This document shows positions 1 to 7,031 of a stretch of DNA of 22,081 bases, piece by piece (within the stretch, counting starts at the first letter, position 1; each line of letters begins with the position of its first letter). The notes below the pieces were generated by a model. That model did not search any database, had not been told where the DNA came from, and saw only the letters and a list, made by a program, of their open reading frames with translations. The translations under genes were made by a program, and so were the position numbers. Location: contig CAYUOU010000071.1 in NCBI GenBank assembly GCA_964446485.1, positions 1-22,081 on the forward strand, given 5' to 3'. This stretch comes from JBDRRP01 sp964446485. GTDB lineage: Bacteria > Desulfobacterota > Desulfobacteria > Desulfobacterales > JBDRRP01.

Positions 1-213
1 CTCGTAAGGGAACTAAAGCGTGCCTGGAAAGACTTGGATTTGACTGTGGAAGAAGACCTTGGCGAGCTTAATCGAATCTGCACCATTGAGCTTTCGGTGT
101 CCGGCATGGATGCTATCCTGCGTCTGCCTGAGCCCTCGCCAGTGGCCAAAAATTTACTGGGCGCCTTAAAGGTGAATCTGCCGCCGACGCTGCCCAGACC
201 ACTTGAAAAATGA
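1..213 (+). mobile_element. C-terminal end of a probable IS transposase (IS1634/IS4-like), partial
   Basis: A reading frame is open from the first base and ends at TGA 211-213, giving 70 residues with no start inside the window. It holds a Trp-Lys-Asp-Leu segment, then TVEEDLGELNRICTIEL, then a proline-rich end (LRLPEPSP and LPPTLPRP). From memory, a 'TVEEGL.EL..(I/L)C' block followed by 'PxP....LL..(A)(K/G)V.LP..LP' closes many IS1634-type DDE transposases. The catalytic residues lie outside the window, so the family call rests on this tail alone. A terminal inverted repeat would be expected within a few tens of bases after the stop, but it cannot be defined without the other end of the element. 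Confidence 0.45.
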
Positions 214-292
214 CCTCGTGGGGATGCTCCCGTGTCGTGACGCATGCTTTGGCGCCGTTTACCGGGAATTGTCGACCCTGGTTGGATAGGCG

Positions 293-2131
293 CTATCGGC
301 TCTCAACAACGCTGTCCAGTTCGGCCCACCGGTCGTAGGCGGCGGCGATCTCTTTTTCGAGATCGGCCAGGCGTGATGCCATGGTGCTGATGTCGCCGCC
401 GCCGTTCTGGTAGAGAGCCGGGTCCGTGAGCGCCGCGGTGAGTTTGCCGTGTTCGGCCTCCAGGGCCTCGATGCGGGCTGGCAGCGCGTCCAGTTCCCGC
501 TGCTGAAGATACCCGAGTTTTTTGGGCTTATTCTGCGGCGGCGTTTTTTTGTCTGACCGCGCCGCCGCCTGCGATGGACCGGGTTCGGTTTCCGGCGCCG
601 GCCGCTGTAGCAGCCAGTCGTCGTAGCCGCCGGCGTATTCGATGACCCGGCCCCCGCCCTCGAAGACCAGCGTACTGGTGACCACATTGTTTAAAAATGC
701 CCGGTCATGGCTGACGAGGAGCAGCGTGCCGTTGAATTGAAACAGGAGTTCTTCCAGCAGTTCCAATGTTTCTGCGTCCAGGTCGTTGGTGGGTTCGTCC
801 AGCACCAGCACATTGGCGGGCATCGTAAAGAGCTTTGCCAGGAGCAGGCGGTTTTTCTCACCCCCGGAAAGCACATGAACCGGTGTGCGGCAGCGTTCAG
901 GGGAGAACAGGAAATCCTGCAAATAACCGATGACATGTCGTCTTTCACCGTTGAAGATGATAAACGCATTGCCGCCGCTGATATTTTCCTCGACGGTTTT
1001 CACCGGGTCCAACTGCGCCCGGAGCTGGTCAAAATAGGCCACCTGGAGTCGGGTGCCGTGACGCACCGCTCCGGCATCGGGCGGCAGCGACTTGAGCAAC
1101 ACCTGAAGCAGTGAGGTTTTTCCACTGCCGTTGGGACCGATGATCCCCACCCGGTCGCCGCGCATAATGGCGGTGGAAAGGTCTTTGACAATGACGGTGT
1201 TCTCCCACGCAATGCTTACCCCGGTGGCCTCGATAACCAGTTTGCCGGTGCGCTCGGCCTCCTGAATCTGCAAGCGTGCGTCACCGGTTCGCCGACGACG
1301 CGAGCGGATCGACTCCCGCATTTTTTTCAGCGCTTTTACCCGCCCCTCGTTTCGAGTGCGACGGGCTTTGATCCCCTGGCGGATCCATGCCTCCTCTTCG
1401 GCCAAGGCCTTGTCTTCCCGACGCTGACGGGCCGTTTCCACCTCCAAATCGGCCTGCCGACGGATAGCGAAATCCTCGTATCCGCAGTCATAGACGGTAA
1501 GGTGACCCCGGTCGAGAGACATGACCGCAGTGGCGACGCGCCGGAGAAAAGCACGATCGTGGGTGACGCACATCAATGTGGGCACATGGCGCAGGATAAA
1601 CGCTTCCATCCACTCGATGGTGACGATGTCCAAATGGTTGGTGGGTTCATCAAGAAGCAAAATATCGGGTGCCTGGGCCAATGCCCGGGCAAACAGAACC
1701 CGCCGCTTCATGCCGGCGGAAAGATCGGCGAAACGCTTGTTCCGATCGATACCGATCCGCGAGAGGGCGGCATCTATGCGTTGCATTATGTCCTCGGAGA
1801 TATCATTGCCTGGCAACGGCGGCGTGTCATTGAATGCCTCGCCGTCGAGCGGCCGGCAACATCCATTTGCCACCACCTTAAACACCGTTCCGCCAATATT
1901 TGCAGGCACATCCTGTGGGAGGGTGGCAACGGAAATGCCTTTTTGTCGCCAGACATCGCCGCTGTCAGGCTGCAGGGAGCCGTCCAGGATCTTCATCAAG
2001 GTGGATTTGCCCACACCGTTTCTACCCACCAGGGCGATGCGCCGCCCCTTTTCGATCTGGAAAGAAACATTTTCCAGAAGCGGCGGTTCGCCAAAGCCCC
2101 AACACACATCTTTCAGACTGATCAGTGCCAT
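293..2131 (-). CDS. uup: ABC-F family ATPase, Uup-like
   Basis: This 612-residue soluble protein has two ABC ATPase domains and no membrane segments, which defines the ABC-F group (ribosome-associated or DNA-linked ATPases, not transporters). Domain 1 has Walker A GRNGVGKST near residue 36, the signature LSAGMKRR and Walker B ILLLDEPTNHLD. Domain 2 has GPNGSGKTS, LSGGEKNR and VLVLDEPTNDLD. A charged linker rich in Arg, Glu and Lys separates them. After domain 2 comes a Pro/Lys-rich linker and a C-terminal helical segment (LGYLQQRELDALPARIEALE) like the coiled-coil C-domain of Uup; E. coli Uup is 635 residues. The start is the first Met, followed at once by the usual 'ISLKDVCWGFG' strand. No good ribosome-binding site is seen. 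EttA or another ABC-F subtype is possible, but the C-terminal coiled coil favours Uup. Confidence 0.88.
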   Translation of the reverse strand: MALISLKDVCWGFGEPPLLENVSFQIEKGRRIALVGRNGVGKSTLMKILDGSLQPDSGDVWRQKGISVATLPQDVPANIGGTVFKVVANGCCRPLDGEAFNDTPPLPGNDISEDIMQRIDAALSRIGIDRNKRFADLSAGMKRRVLFARALAQAPDILLLDEPTNHLDIVTIEWMEAFILRHVPTLMCVTHDRAFLRRVATAVMSLDRGHLTVYDCGYEDFAIRRQADLEVETARQRREDKALAEEEAWIRQGIKARRTRNEGRVKALKKMRESIRSRRRRTGDARLQIQEAERTGKLVIEATGVSIAWENTVIVKDLSTAIMRGDRVGIIGPNGSGKTSLLQVLLKSLPPDAGAVRHGTRLQVAYFDQLRAQLDPVKTVEENISGGNAFIIFNGERRHVIGYLQDFLFSPERCRTPVHVLSGGEKNRLLLAKLFTMPANVLVLDEPTNDLDAETLELLEELLFQFNGTLLLVSHDRAFLNNVVTSTLVFEGGGRVIEYAGGYDDWLLQRPAPETEPGPSQAAARSDKKTPPQNKPKKLGYLQQRELDALPARIEALEAEHGKLTAALTDPALYQNGGGDISTMASRLADLEKEIAAAYDRWAELDSVVESR

Positions 2132-2278
2132 ATTTATCGAAGCGTTCTTGCGCTCTTGGAATCGTTTCGGTGCAGTAGTTCGGGGCCGCGCCTGAAGGCA
2201 CGCGGATCTTATGAGAAACCCCTGACGTCGTCAATCGCCGGCATTTGCCATAATGGACGACTGCGGTATATCGGTGAA

Positions 2279-2284
2279 TATAAT
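2279..2284 (+). promoter_or_regulatory. Candidate -10 box for the cytochrome b561 gene
   Basis: A perfect TATAAT lies about 75 bases before the b561 start codon, in the otherwise empty space between the divergent ABC-F and b561 genes. The best -35-like hexamer upstream is TGGACG at 2254-2259 (4 of 6 matches), with a long 19-base spacer. Transcription would begin near 2291. Confidence 0.3.
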
Positions 2285-2360
2285 ACACAACCGTTGCCTG
2301 TGGCGACGACCCAAATCACCCGACAACCGATTCTCAAAATGAAATGCCATGGAGGAAACG

Positions 2361-3050
2361 ATGACCGAGACCTTGAATCCCAGTGACGCCCCGGGAGGCG
2401 CCCAGCATCGCGTAACGGTTTGGGACCTTCCCACCCGGATTTTCCACTGGCTGCTGGTGGCCTTGGTCGCCACCGCTTATGCCACCGTCGAGGCCGGCGG
2501 CAACTGGATGATTTGGCACATGCGCTGCGGCTTTGCGATGCTGGCCCTGTTGGGGTTTCGCATCTTCTGGGGCGTGGTGGGCGGCCGCCAATCCAGATTC
2601 ACAGCCTTCGTTCGAGGTCCCTCGGCAGTATGGCAGTATGCGCGGCAGCTCCGCGACAATGACGCGCCCCGCCATCTGGGCCACAACCCCATGGGCGGCT
2701 GGTCGGTGATGGCCATGCTTGTTGCACTGATTGTTCAGGCGGTTACCGGCCTGTTCGCCAACGATGACATCTTCATCGAAGGCCCCCTCTACTCCTGGGT
2801 GACGAAGGCCACCAGTGACCTTCTCACGCGGATCCATCGGGTCAACCAGGAAATCGTCATCGCCCTGGTGACCCTTCACGTGGGAGCCATCGTGTTTTAC
2901 CTCGTGATCAAAAAAGAGAATCTCTTCTGGCCCATGATCACGGGCATAAAACACTGGCACGAGGCGGTGCCGCCGTCAGAAGGCAGACTTTGGCTGGCCG
3001 CGGTGATTGCAACCTTGTCATCGGGAGGTGTGTTTTTACTTGTTCGGTGA
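2361..3050 (+). CDS. Cytochrome b561-type diheme membrane cytochrome
   Basis: This 229-residue membrane protein resembles the bacterial b561 / Ni-Fe-hydrogenase cytochrome b family, which passes electrons between the quinone pool and partner redox proteins. After the opening VTVWDLPTRIFHWLLVAL come four hydrophobic helices. The His residues expected to bind two haems b are visible in RIFHW (helix 1), MIWHMRCG (helix 2) and the late pair IHRVNQ and LVTLHVG. A last hydrophobic segment (LAAVIATLSSGGVFLLV) closes the protein. I placed the start at 2361 because GGAGG at 2351-2355 sits five bases before it; the ATG at 2349 lies over that site. A cytochrome c' gene faces it across 159 bases. B561 and c-type cytochrome genes often occur together, so the c' protein may be its periplasmic partner (inference). 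Confidence 0.85.
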   Translation: MTETLNPSDAPGGAQHRVTVWDLPTRIFHWLLVALVATAYATVEAGGNWMIWHMRCGFAMLALLGFRIFWGVVGGRQSRFTAFVRGPSAVWQYARQLRDNDAPRHLGHNPMGGWSVMAMLVALIVQAVTGLFANDDIFIEGPLYSWVTKATSDLLTRIHRVNQEIVIALVTLHVGAIVFYLVIKKENLFWPMITGIKHWHEAVPPSEGRLWLAAVIATLSSGGVFLLVR

Positions 3051-3087
3051 GCGTGAGGTGCGGAACGGATGGCATCGCAGTTTGACG

Positions 3088-3109
3088 GGGGCGAAAAACA
3101 GTTCGCCCC
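3088..3109. terminator. Hairpin between the converging cytochrome genes
   Basis: GGGGCGAA at 3088-3095 is a perfect reverse complement of TTCGCCCC at 3102-3109, with a 6-base A-rich loop. It lies 38 bases after the b561 stop and 100 bases after the cytochrome c' stop. No T-run follows, so it may be a weak terminator or an mRNA 3'-end protector rather than a strong intrinsic terminator. Confidence 0.35.
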
Positions 3110-3209
3110 GACGGTTTGGTGTCCCGGAAGTGCCATCAGTGGTGCGATACGGGAGGGCCGGCACGCCGGAACATTGAAATGAAATACGCACTACCGAACC
3201 AGGGTCATT

Positions 3210-3665
3210 TTATTTTCGATAGGCCCCGTGGCAGGCCTTGCAGCTTTTAGCCGCTTCACCAAAGGCGGCCTTGGCGGAATTCAGGCCACCCGCTTTCGCC
3301 GCGGCAGACAGTTTCATGGCCGCACCTTCGAAATCCCTGCTAATGGCCAGGTAGCCGGCCTTGTCCGTTAAGGCGGGAGCTTTTAAACGGGTATCCCCCG
3401 CCGCGGAGCCCTCAGCCAGAGAATCTGACCAAGCGGACCCGGCAACGGCCGCCACGACGCTGGCATCCCGCTGAAAAACCACCTTGTCATAGTCTGCTTT
3501 GCCCTGGACCACCGCTCCCATGGACTTGAAATGGTACCCGATGACCTGCATCACCGCCTTGCGATAGGCAACGGCTTCTGAAGGGTTTGAAAAACCGGCG
3601 TAGGCGATGCCTGCGACGACGACGACCACAAGTCCTAAAACCCACAACCGATGAAACAGTTTCAT
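3210..3665 (-). CDS. Cytochrome c' (class II c-type cytochrome), exported
   Basis: The product has 151 residues. Residues 1-23 form a signal peptide (MKLFHR, a Leu/Val-rich core, then AGIAYAG), so the mature protein is periplasmic. The remainder is helical and Ala/Lys-rich. It ends in the haem attachment site CKACHGAYRK only a few residues from the C-terminus, the hallmark of the cytochrome c'/c-556 four-helix-bundle family. The start at 3665 is set by a GAGGAGG site seven bases upstream and by the signal peptide; the frame extends further upstream but the added residues look random. Known family members bind NO or CO or act as electron carriers. The facing b561 gene suggests a shared redox role (inference). 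Confidence 0.88.
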   Translation of the reverse strand: MKLFHRLWVLGLVVVVVAGIAYAGFSNPSEAVAYRKAVMQVIGYHFKSMGAVVQGKADYDKVVFQRDASVVAAVAGSAWSDSLAEGSAAGDTRLKAPALTDKAGYLAISRDFEGAAMKLSAAAKAGGLNSAKAAFGEAAKSCKACHGAYRK

Positions 3666-3966
3666 GACGCCTCCTCTACAAATTGATGTGTCTGCCAGCA
3701 TAATCCTGGGAATTGCCGTGACGTGAGTACCGAATCCTAACGGACCGATCCCGTGCCGACATCCGTCTACAATCACACTCTATCGTGGAATCGGCGCACA
3801 GGCAAGCGCCCTGGGCGGTGGTTGCGTGGGTTGCAACAACGGCGGCAATCCACTAAGGGATACCTGTTCTCCTCGGCCGCCACGGATTGGCCCGCGGCCC
3901 CTGTACCCACGCCGGGCACATCGCTGCGCTGGCAGCGAAGGTTTCCAAGACATCGAAAGAGAGGTC
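3666..3966. other. Divergent intergenic region
   Basis: This 301-base gap separates the divergent cytochrome c' and radical SAM genes. A reading frame in phase with the radical SAM gene runs back through it (for instance from GTG 3826), but its residues are Pro/Arg/Cys-rich and unlike a protein start. A short hairpin, TCGCTG 3921-3926 with CAGCGA 3933-3938, lies about 30 bases before the radical SAM start. I found no convincing promoter pair, riboswitch core or small gene. Confidence 0.4.
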
Positions 3967-5199
3967 ATGAGCGACACGCTGTTCATGCAGTTTTACAGTA
4001 AAAGAAAAAGTGCTGTTTACAATCTATTAAACGGCTTTTCAGACACTTACGAGTTGTGCCGGCAGCACGGTGAATGCTACTGGATGCCAGATGAACCCGA
4101 CGACACCCGCTGGTATCAATATGATCGCTACGCATCACGGCGCCTGCCCATAGATCGCGGCACCATTTACGCCAGCGCGCTGGACGTCAACCACCTCTAT
4201 CAGTGCTGGGTGTGGGCGAAAGAGCACCCGGAGATTGGATTCATCGTCGGCGGGCCTGTCGCATCGGAGCGGGACATCCAAAGTCCGGTCTGGGACCCCG
4301 CCTATGTGCGCGTGGATGACCCCGGCGCCATTCCGCCCAACCTGACCCTCACGGGCAAAAGCGTGGAGCAGTGGTTTGGCGTTCCTGATTTTTCGGGCCG
4401 CTGGCACCTGGATCTTCCGTCAGATATTCCGGCGGGCAGTCGCATTTACTTCTCCTACACCCTGGATGACGCGTGCTTCTGGAGTCGCTGCATCTATTGC
4501 AACATCAGCTGCCACGATGCGAGCGTTGTCCGACGCCGGCAAGACATGGCGTTCGAATTTGCCGACCTGCCCTTCGAGGGAACGAAGCTGGTGCGCTTGA
4601 ACACCGGATCCGTCACGCCCCGTCAGCTTAGGGAGCTATTGCCGGTTCTGCCCCGCGGCAACGGCTTCGAATACCGCACTTTCATCCGGGCGGCGGCGCC
4701 GGAGAGCGCGGCGTTGAAGGCGGCGCTCGCGGCCTGCGAGGGCGGCGTTCCCGAAATCGTTTTGGGGCTCGGTGTCGAATTTCCCACCCGGCGCATGCTT
4801 GCCCACGTAGACAAAGGCTTTGGCCCGGAAGAAATTATCAAATGCCTGGAAGTCTGCCAGGAGGCCGGGATCGTGGCCAACGGCAACGTGATCGTCGGCT
4901 GGAAAAACCTGACGGCGGAAGACATCATCGAACTGGAATCCTTCGTGAAGCGGATACCGATGGGATCATTGAGGGCCCTCCAACTGCGGTGGCTGTTCGC
5001 CCACCCCTACACACCCATCCACGCGGATTATCATGGCAAGCCGGTGACATTCGGCCCGTTTTACGAGGGCTTCAGCGTTGAACTGGACGACCCGAAAATG
5101 AAGGCGCTGAATCGGCGGGCGGTGGATATTTTCGAACACTACGCACCCATCAAGAAGTACAAACTGGAGGGGTTGGCATCGGTCAGAGAACGGCTGTAA
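3967..5199 (+). CDS. Radical SAM protein with a CX4CX2C cluster motif
   Basis: The product has 410 residues. C170, C175 and C178 (CFWSRCIYCN) form a probable 4Fe-4S/SAM site. The spacing is CX4CX2C instead of the usual CX3CX2C; I recall aromatic-rich CX4CX2C versions in some B12-type radical SAM families. The following segments alternate as expected for a partial TIM barrel: KLVRLNTGS, EYRTFIRAAAP, EIVLGLGVEF, GIVANGNVIVGW. Upstream, HPEIGFIVGGP (residues 88-98) resembles the last strand and loop of a B12-binding domain, but the region before it is too short for a complete one. The ATG at 3967 is preceded by GAGAGG at very short spacing. Next to it are cytochrome c' upstream (divergent) and a toxin-antitoxin pair downstream, so context does not reveal a substrate. 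Confidence 0.7.
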   Translation: MSDTLFMQFYSKRKSAVYNLLNGFSDTYELCRQHGECYWMPDEPDDTRWYQYDRYASRRLPIDRGTIYASALDVNHLYQCWVWAKEHPEIGFIVGGPVASERDIQSPVWDPAYVRVDDPGAIPPNLTLTGKSVEQWFGVPDFSGRWHLDLPSDIPAGSRIYFSYTLDDACFWSRCIYCNISCHDASVVRRRQDMAFEFADLPFEGTKLVRLNTGSVTPRQLRELLPVLPRGNGFEYRTFIRAAAPESAALKAALAACEGGVPEIVLGLGVEFPTRRMLAHVDKGFGPEEIIKCLEVCQEAGIVANGNVIVGWKNLTAEDIIELESFVKRIPMGSLRALQLRWLFAHPYTPIHADYHGKPVTFGPFYEGFSVELDDPKMKALNRRAVDIFEHYAPIKKYKLEGLASVRERL

Positions 5200-5447
5200 C
5201 CCAGAGACGATATGCGGATGTTCGGGCTATGCCGCATGCAATGGAAACTCGACTTTAAGGGCAAGGATAGCCGACTTAAGTATTTTGAGAGCGAACGATG
5301 CCAAGTCAAAGTGCAGGCCTCTTTTTGCAGAGACGGCAAACCCCAGCGACACTGTTATCCTCCAATCTTTCTTGTCTGCTCATGGGCTGATTTGCGCGAC
5401 GGCGGTTAGCCGCCCGCATCAGCGTTATGCTGGGATATCGAACTATC
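5200..5447. other. Intergenic stretch with no supported gene
   Basis: Between the radical SAM stop and the antitoxin promoter there is no frame with a ribosome-binding site or protein-like composition. Small hairpins are visible: TGCGG/CCGCA just after the stop, and GGCGG TTAG CCGCC near 5400-5413. Either could end upstream transcription, but neither is followed by a T-run. Confidence 0.35.
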
Positions 5448-5476
5448 TTGACATCTCCAAGGCGCTGATGTACATT
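5448..5476 (+). promoter_or_regulatory. Promoter of the yefM-yoeB operon
   Basis: A perfect -35 TTGACA at 5448-5453 is followed after exactly 17 bases by TACATT at 5471-5476 (4 of 6 matches to TATAAT). The -10 box overlaps the first TGTACA operator hexamer, so a repressor bound there would block RNA polymerase. Confidence 0.7.
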
Positions 5477-5492
5477 TTCTTGTACATGTACA
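5469..5492 (+). promoter_or_regulatory. YefM-type operator, three TGTACA hexamers
   Basis: TGTACA occurs at 5469-5474, 5481-5486 and 5487-5492. The first two are 12 bases apart centre to centre, and the third abuts the second and runs into the ribosome-binding site. TGTACA cores at 12-base spacing are the published architecture of the E. coli yefM-yoeB operator, where YefM and the YefM-YoeB complex autorepress. Position and sequence both fit autoregulation here. Confidence 0.8.
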
Positions 5493-5503
5493 GGAGATGT
5501 GCC

Positions 5504-5755
5504 ATGGAAGCCATTACATATACAAACGCCCGGCAGAATCTCGCGAAAACGATGGAAAAGGTCTGCCAGGACCATTCACCGGTCATTATAACCCGGAAAA
5601 TGAACGACTCTGTGGTCGTTATGTCTCTTGAGGACTATAAAGCCCTCGAAGAAACCGCTTATCTTTTGCGTTCTCCGAAAAATATGAGGCGCCTGATAGA
5701 ATCCATATCCCAGCTTGAAAATGGAGAAGGGGCTGAAAGGAACCTGATCGAGTGA
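5504..5755 (+). CDS. yefM: Type II antitoxin of the Phd/YefM family
   Basis: The product has 83 residues. The N-terminal part, MEAITYTNARQNLAKTMEKV, is the DNA-binding half of Phd/YefM proteins. It is followed by the strand pair PVIITRKMNDSVVVMSLEDY and a charged C-terminal tail (LRSPKNMRRLIESI...) that wraps the toxin in known complexes. ATG 5504 is preceded by AGGAGA at 5492-5497 with a six-base spacer. The frame extends upstream, but that would run through the promoter and operator. The stop TGA overlaps the GTG start of the toxin, so the two are translationally coupled. The antitoxin neutralises YoeB and represses the operon through the TGTACA sites. Confidence 0.95.
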   Translation: MEAITYTNARQNLAKTMEKVCQDHSPVIITRKMNDSVVVMSLEDYKALEETAYLLRSPKNMRRLIESISQLENGEGAERNLIE

Positions 5756-6006
5756 AGCTCATTTTCTCCGATCTTGCCTGGGACGATTACCTTTTTTGGC
5801 AAAACACCGACAAGAAAATGCTCCGTCGGATCAACACCTTAATCAAGGAAACGAAGCGTAGCCCATTTGAGGGGGTCGGGAAACCAGAGCCTCTTAAACA
5901 TGCGCTTTCGGGCTACTGGTCTCGTCGGATCAATGACGAGCATCGTTTCGTTTATAAAGTTACTGGCGATTCGATTCATATCGCCCAGCTTCGATACCAC
6001 TACTGA
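5752..6006 (+). CDS. yoeB: YoeB-family mRNA interferase toxin
   Basis: At 84 residues it is exactly the length of E. coli YoeB and closely similar throughout (DDYLFWQ..DK, KPEPLKH.LSG.WSRRI..EHR.VY, RYHY at the end). The catalytic residues known for E. coli YoeB fall at identical positions: E46 (KPEP), R65 (EHR) and H83 (RYHY). The toxin should therefore be an active ribosome-dependent RNase that cleaves mRNA in the A site. The start is GTG, overlapping the antitoxin stop as GTGA. Intact length and catalytic residues argue against decay. Confidence 0.96.
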   Translation: MKLIFSDLAWDDYLFWQNTDKKMLRRINTLIKETKRSPFEGVGKPEPLKHALSGYWSRRINDEHRFVYKVTGDSIHIAQLRYHY

Positions 6007-6024
6007 TTTTCCCTACCCGTTATT

Positions 6025-6105
6025 GCCAAGCTTCATGTAGATCTCTATCTGCGAGATACTATATGCATCGGATATCGAACTTGCTGACATATATGAGTGC
6101 TTGGC
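6025..6105. repeat. 81-base imperfect inverted-repeat structure between converging genes
   Basis: GCCAAGC at 6025-6031 pairs with GCTTGGC at 6099-6105. After a small 1x2 internal loop, TCATGTA at 6033-6039 pairs with 6090-6096 (one G-T wobble). Inside lies a second hairpin, ATCTC/GAGAT around TATCTGC. The element fills the space between the yoeB stop and the end of the D-amino-acid aminotransferase gene. It could be a two-way terminator or the remains of a small mobile repeat; there is no clear T-run. Confidence 0.35.
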
Positions 6106-6115
6106 TGGAACGGGA

Positions 6116-6958
6116 TTATGCACCGGCACGAACCCTCAATGCTTGGTAGAGGCGTTTCGTCACCGCCCCCACCGCACCGTCGCCGATCGTTCGACCGTCC
6201 ACCTTGACGATGGGGAGCACCTCGGTGACCGTCCCGGTCAGGAATGCTTCGTCAGCACCGTAGAGCGCCTCCTTTGCGAAAAACCGCTCCTCGACGGGAA
6301 TCTTCAACTCTTTGCACAATTCGAGCACCGCCATGCGGGTAATCCCGGGAAGAATGTTCTGGGTCAGCGGGTGGGTGATGAGGGCGCCCTCTTTGACGAC
6401 GGCCAGGTTGGAACTTGTTGCCTCGCGAACCACGCCGTCCGTGGCAACGAAGATGGCGTCGAACACGCCCGCCGCCACGGCCTGCTGCTTGGCTAGAACG
6501 CTGGGCAGCAGTTGCACGGTCTTCAGGTCGCAGCGCCCCCACCGGAAGTCTTCCACGGTAATAGCGTCGGCACCGTTTTGCCGAAGCGCCGGGGGCTTTT
6601 CTTCCACCGGGCGGATGGTCATGATGAACTGCACCGGCGCCGCGTCCGGAAATGGGTGGTTGCGCGGGGACACGCCGCGGGAAATCTGTATGTACAAGCC
6701 CGCCCGCGGAATCTTCGCCGTTTCGAAAAAGGCCGTGACGGCCCCGCGGATCTCACCCCGATCCATGGGTGGAAACGACAACCCCGCCATGGAGCGCATG
6801 AGTCGATCGAGGTGCTCTTCCAAACAGAACATCCGGCCGTTGTAGCTCGCAATGAATTCGTAGACGGCATCCCCGAACTGATACCCCCGGTCTTCGATGG
6901 GCACTACGGCCTTGCCGATTTCCATAATTTGTCCGTTAACGTAAGCCAGTTCCGGCAT
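6116..6958 (-). CDS. dat: D-amino-acid (D-alanine) aminotransferase, PLP fold type IV
   Basis: This 280-residue enzyme should interconvert D-amino acids and 2-oxo acids, typically D-Ala with 2-oxoglutarate. It follows Bacillus D-amino-acid aminotransferase closely: DRGYQFGDAVYEFI (residues 23-36), ISRGVSPRNHPFP with the substrate-carboxylate residues R99 and H101, catalytic K146 in DLKTVQLLPSVLAKQQA, and E179 in REATSSN binding the PLP ring. The RGxxPRxHxFP block is what separates D-amino-acid transaminases from branched-chain ones. The start at 6958 has GGAGG four bases upstream; a longer frame exists but adds non-homologous residues. It is the last gene of the minus-strand catabolic run, 73 bases after the class III aminotransferase. 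Besides catabolism, a role supplying D-Glu or D-Ala for the cell wall is possible. Confidence 0.88.
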   Translation of the reverse strand: MPELAYVNGQIMEIGKAVVPIEDRGYQFGDAVYEFIASYNGRMFCLEEHLDRLMRSMAGLSFPPMDRGEIRGAVTAFFETAKIPRAGLYIQISRGVSPRNHPFPDAAPVQFIMTIRPVEEKPPALRQNGADAITVEDFRWGRCDLKTVQLLPSVLAKQQAVAAGVFDAIFVATDGVVREATSSNLAVVKEGALITHPLTQNILPGITRMAVLELCKELKIPVEERFFAKEALYGADEAFLTGTVTEVLPIVKVDGRTIGDGAVGAVTKRLYQALRVRAGA

Positions 6959-7031
6959 GTTGCCTCCGTATCTCGCGTTGGTTGGTGGTATGGCGGCGAC
7001 CGGATGCTGCACTTCCGGTGCGCCACGGGTA

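Noticed and set aside
1502..2386. Long plus-strand frame opposite the ABC-F gene
   Set aside because: It mirrors conserved Walker and signature sequences of the ABC-F protein and has no domain of its own.
3826..3966. N-terminal extension of the radical SAM protein from GTG 3826
   Set aside because: The added residues are Cys/Pro/Arg-rich and look non-coding; ATG 3967 begins the protein-like region.
5212..5409. 65-residue plus-strand frame before the antitoxin
   Set aside because: It has no ribosome-binding site and no protein-like pattern, and it ends just before a strong promoter.
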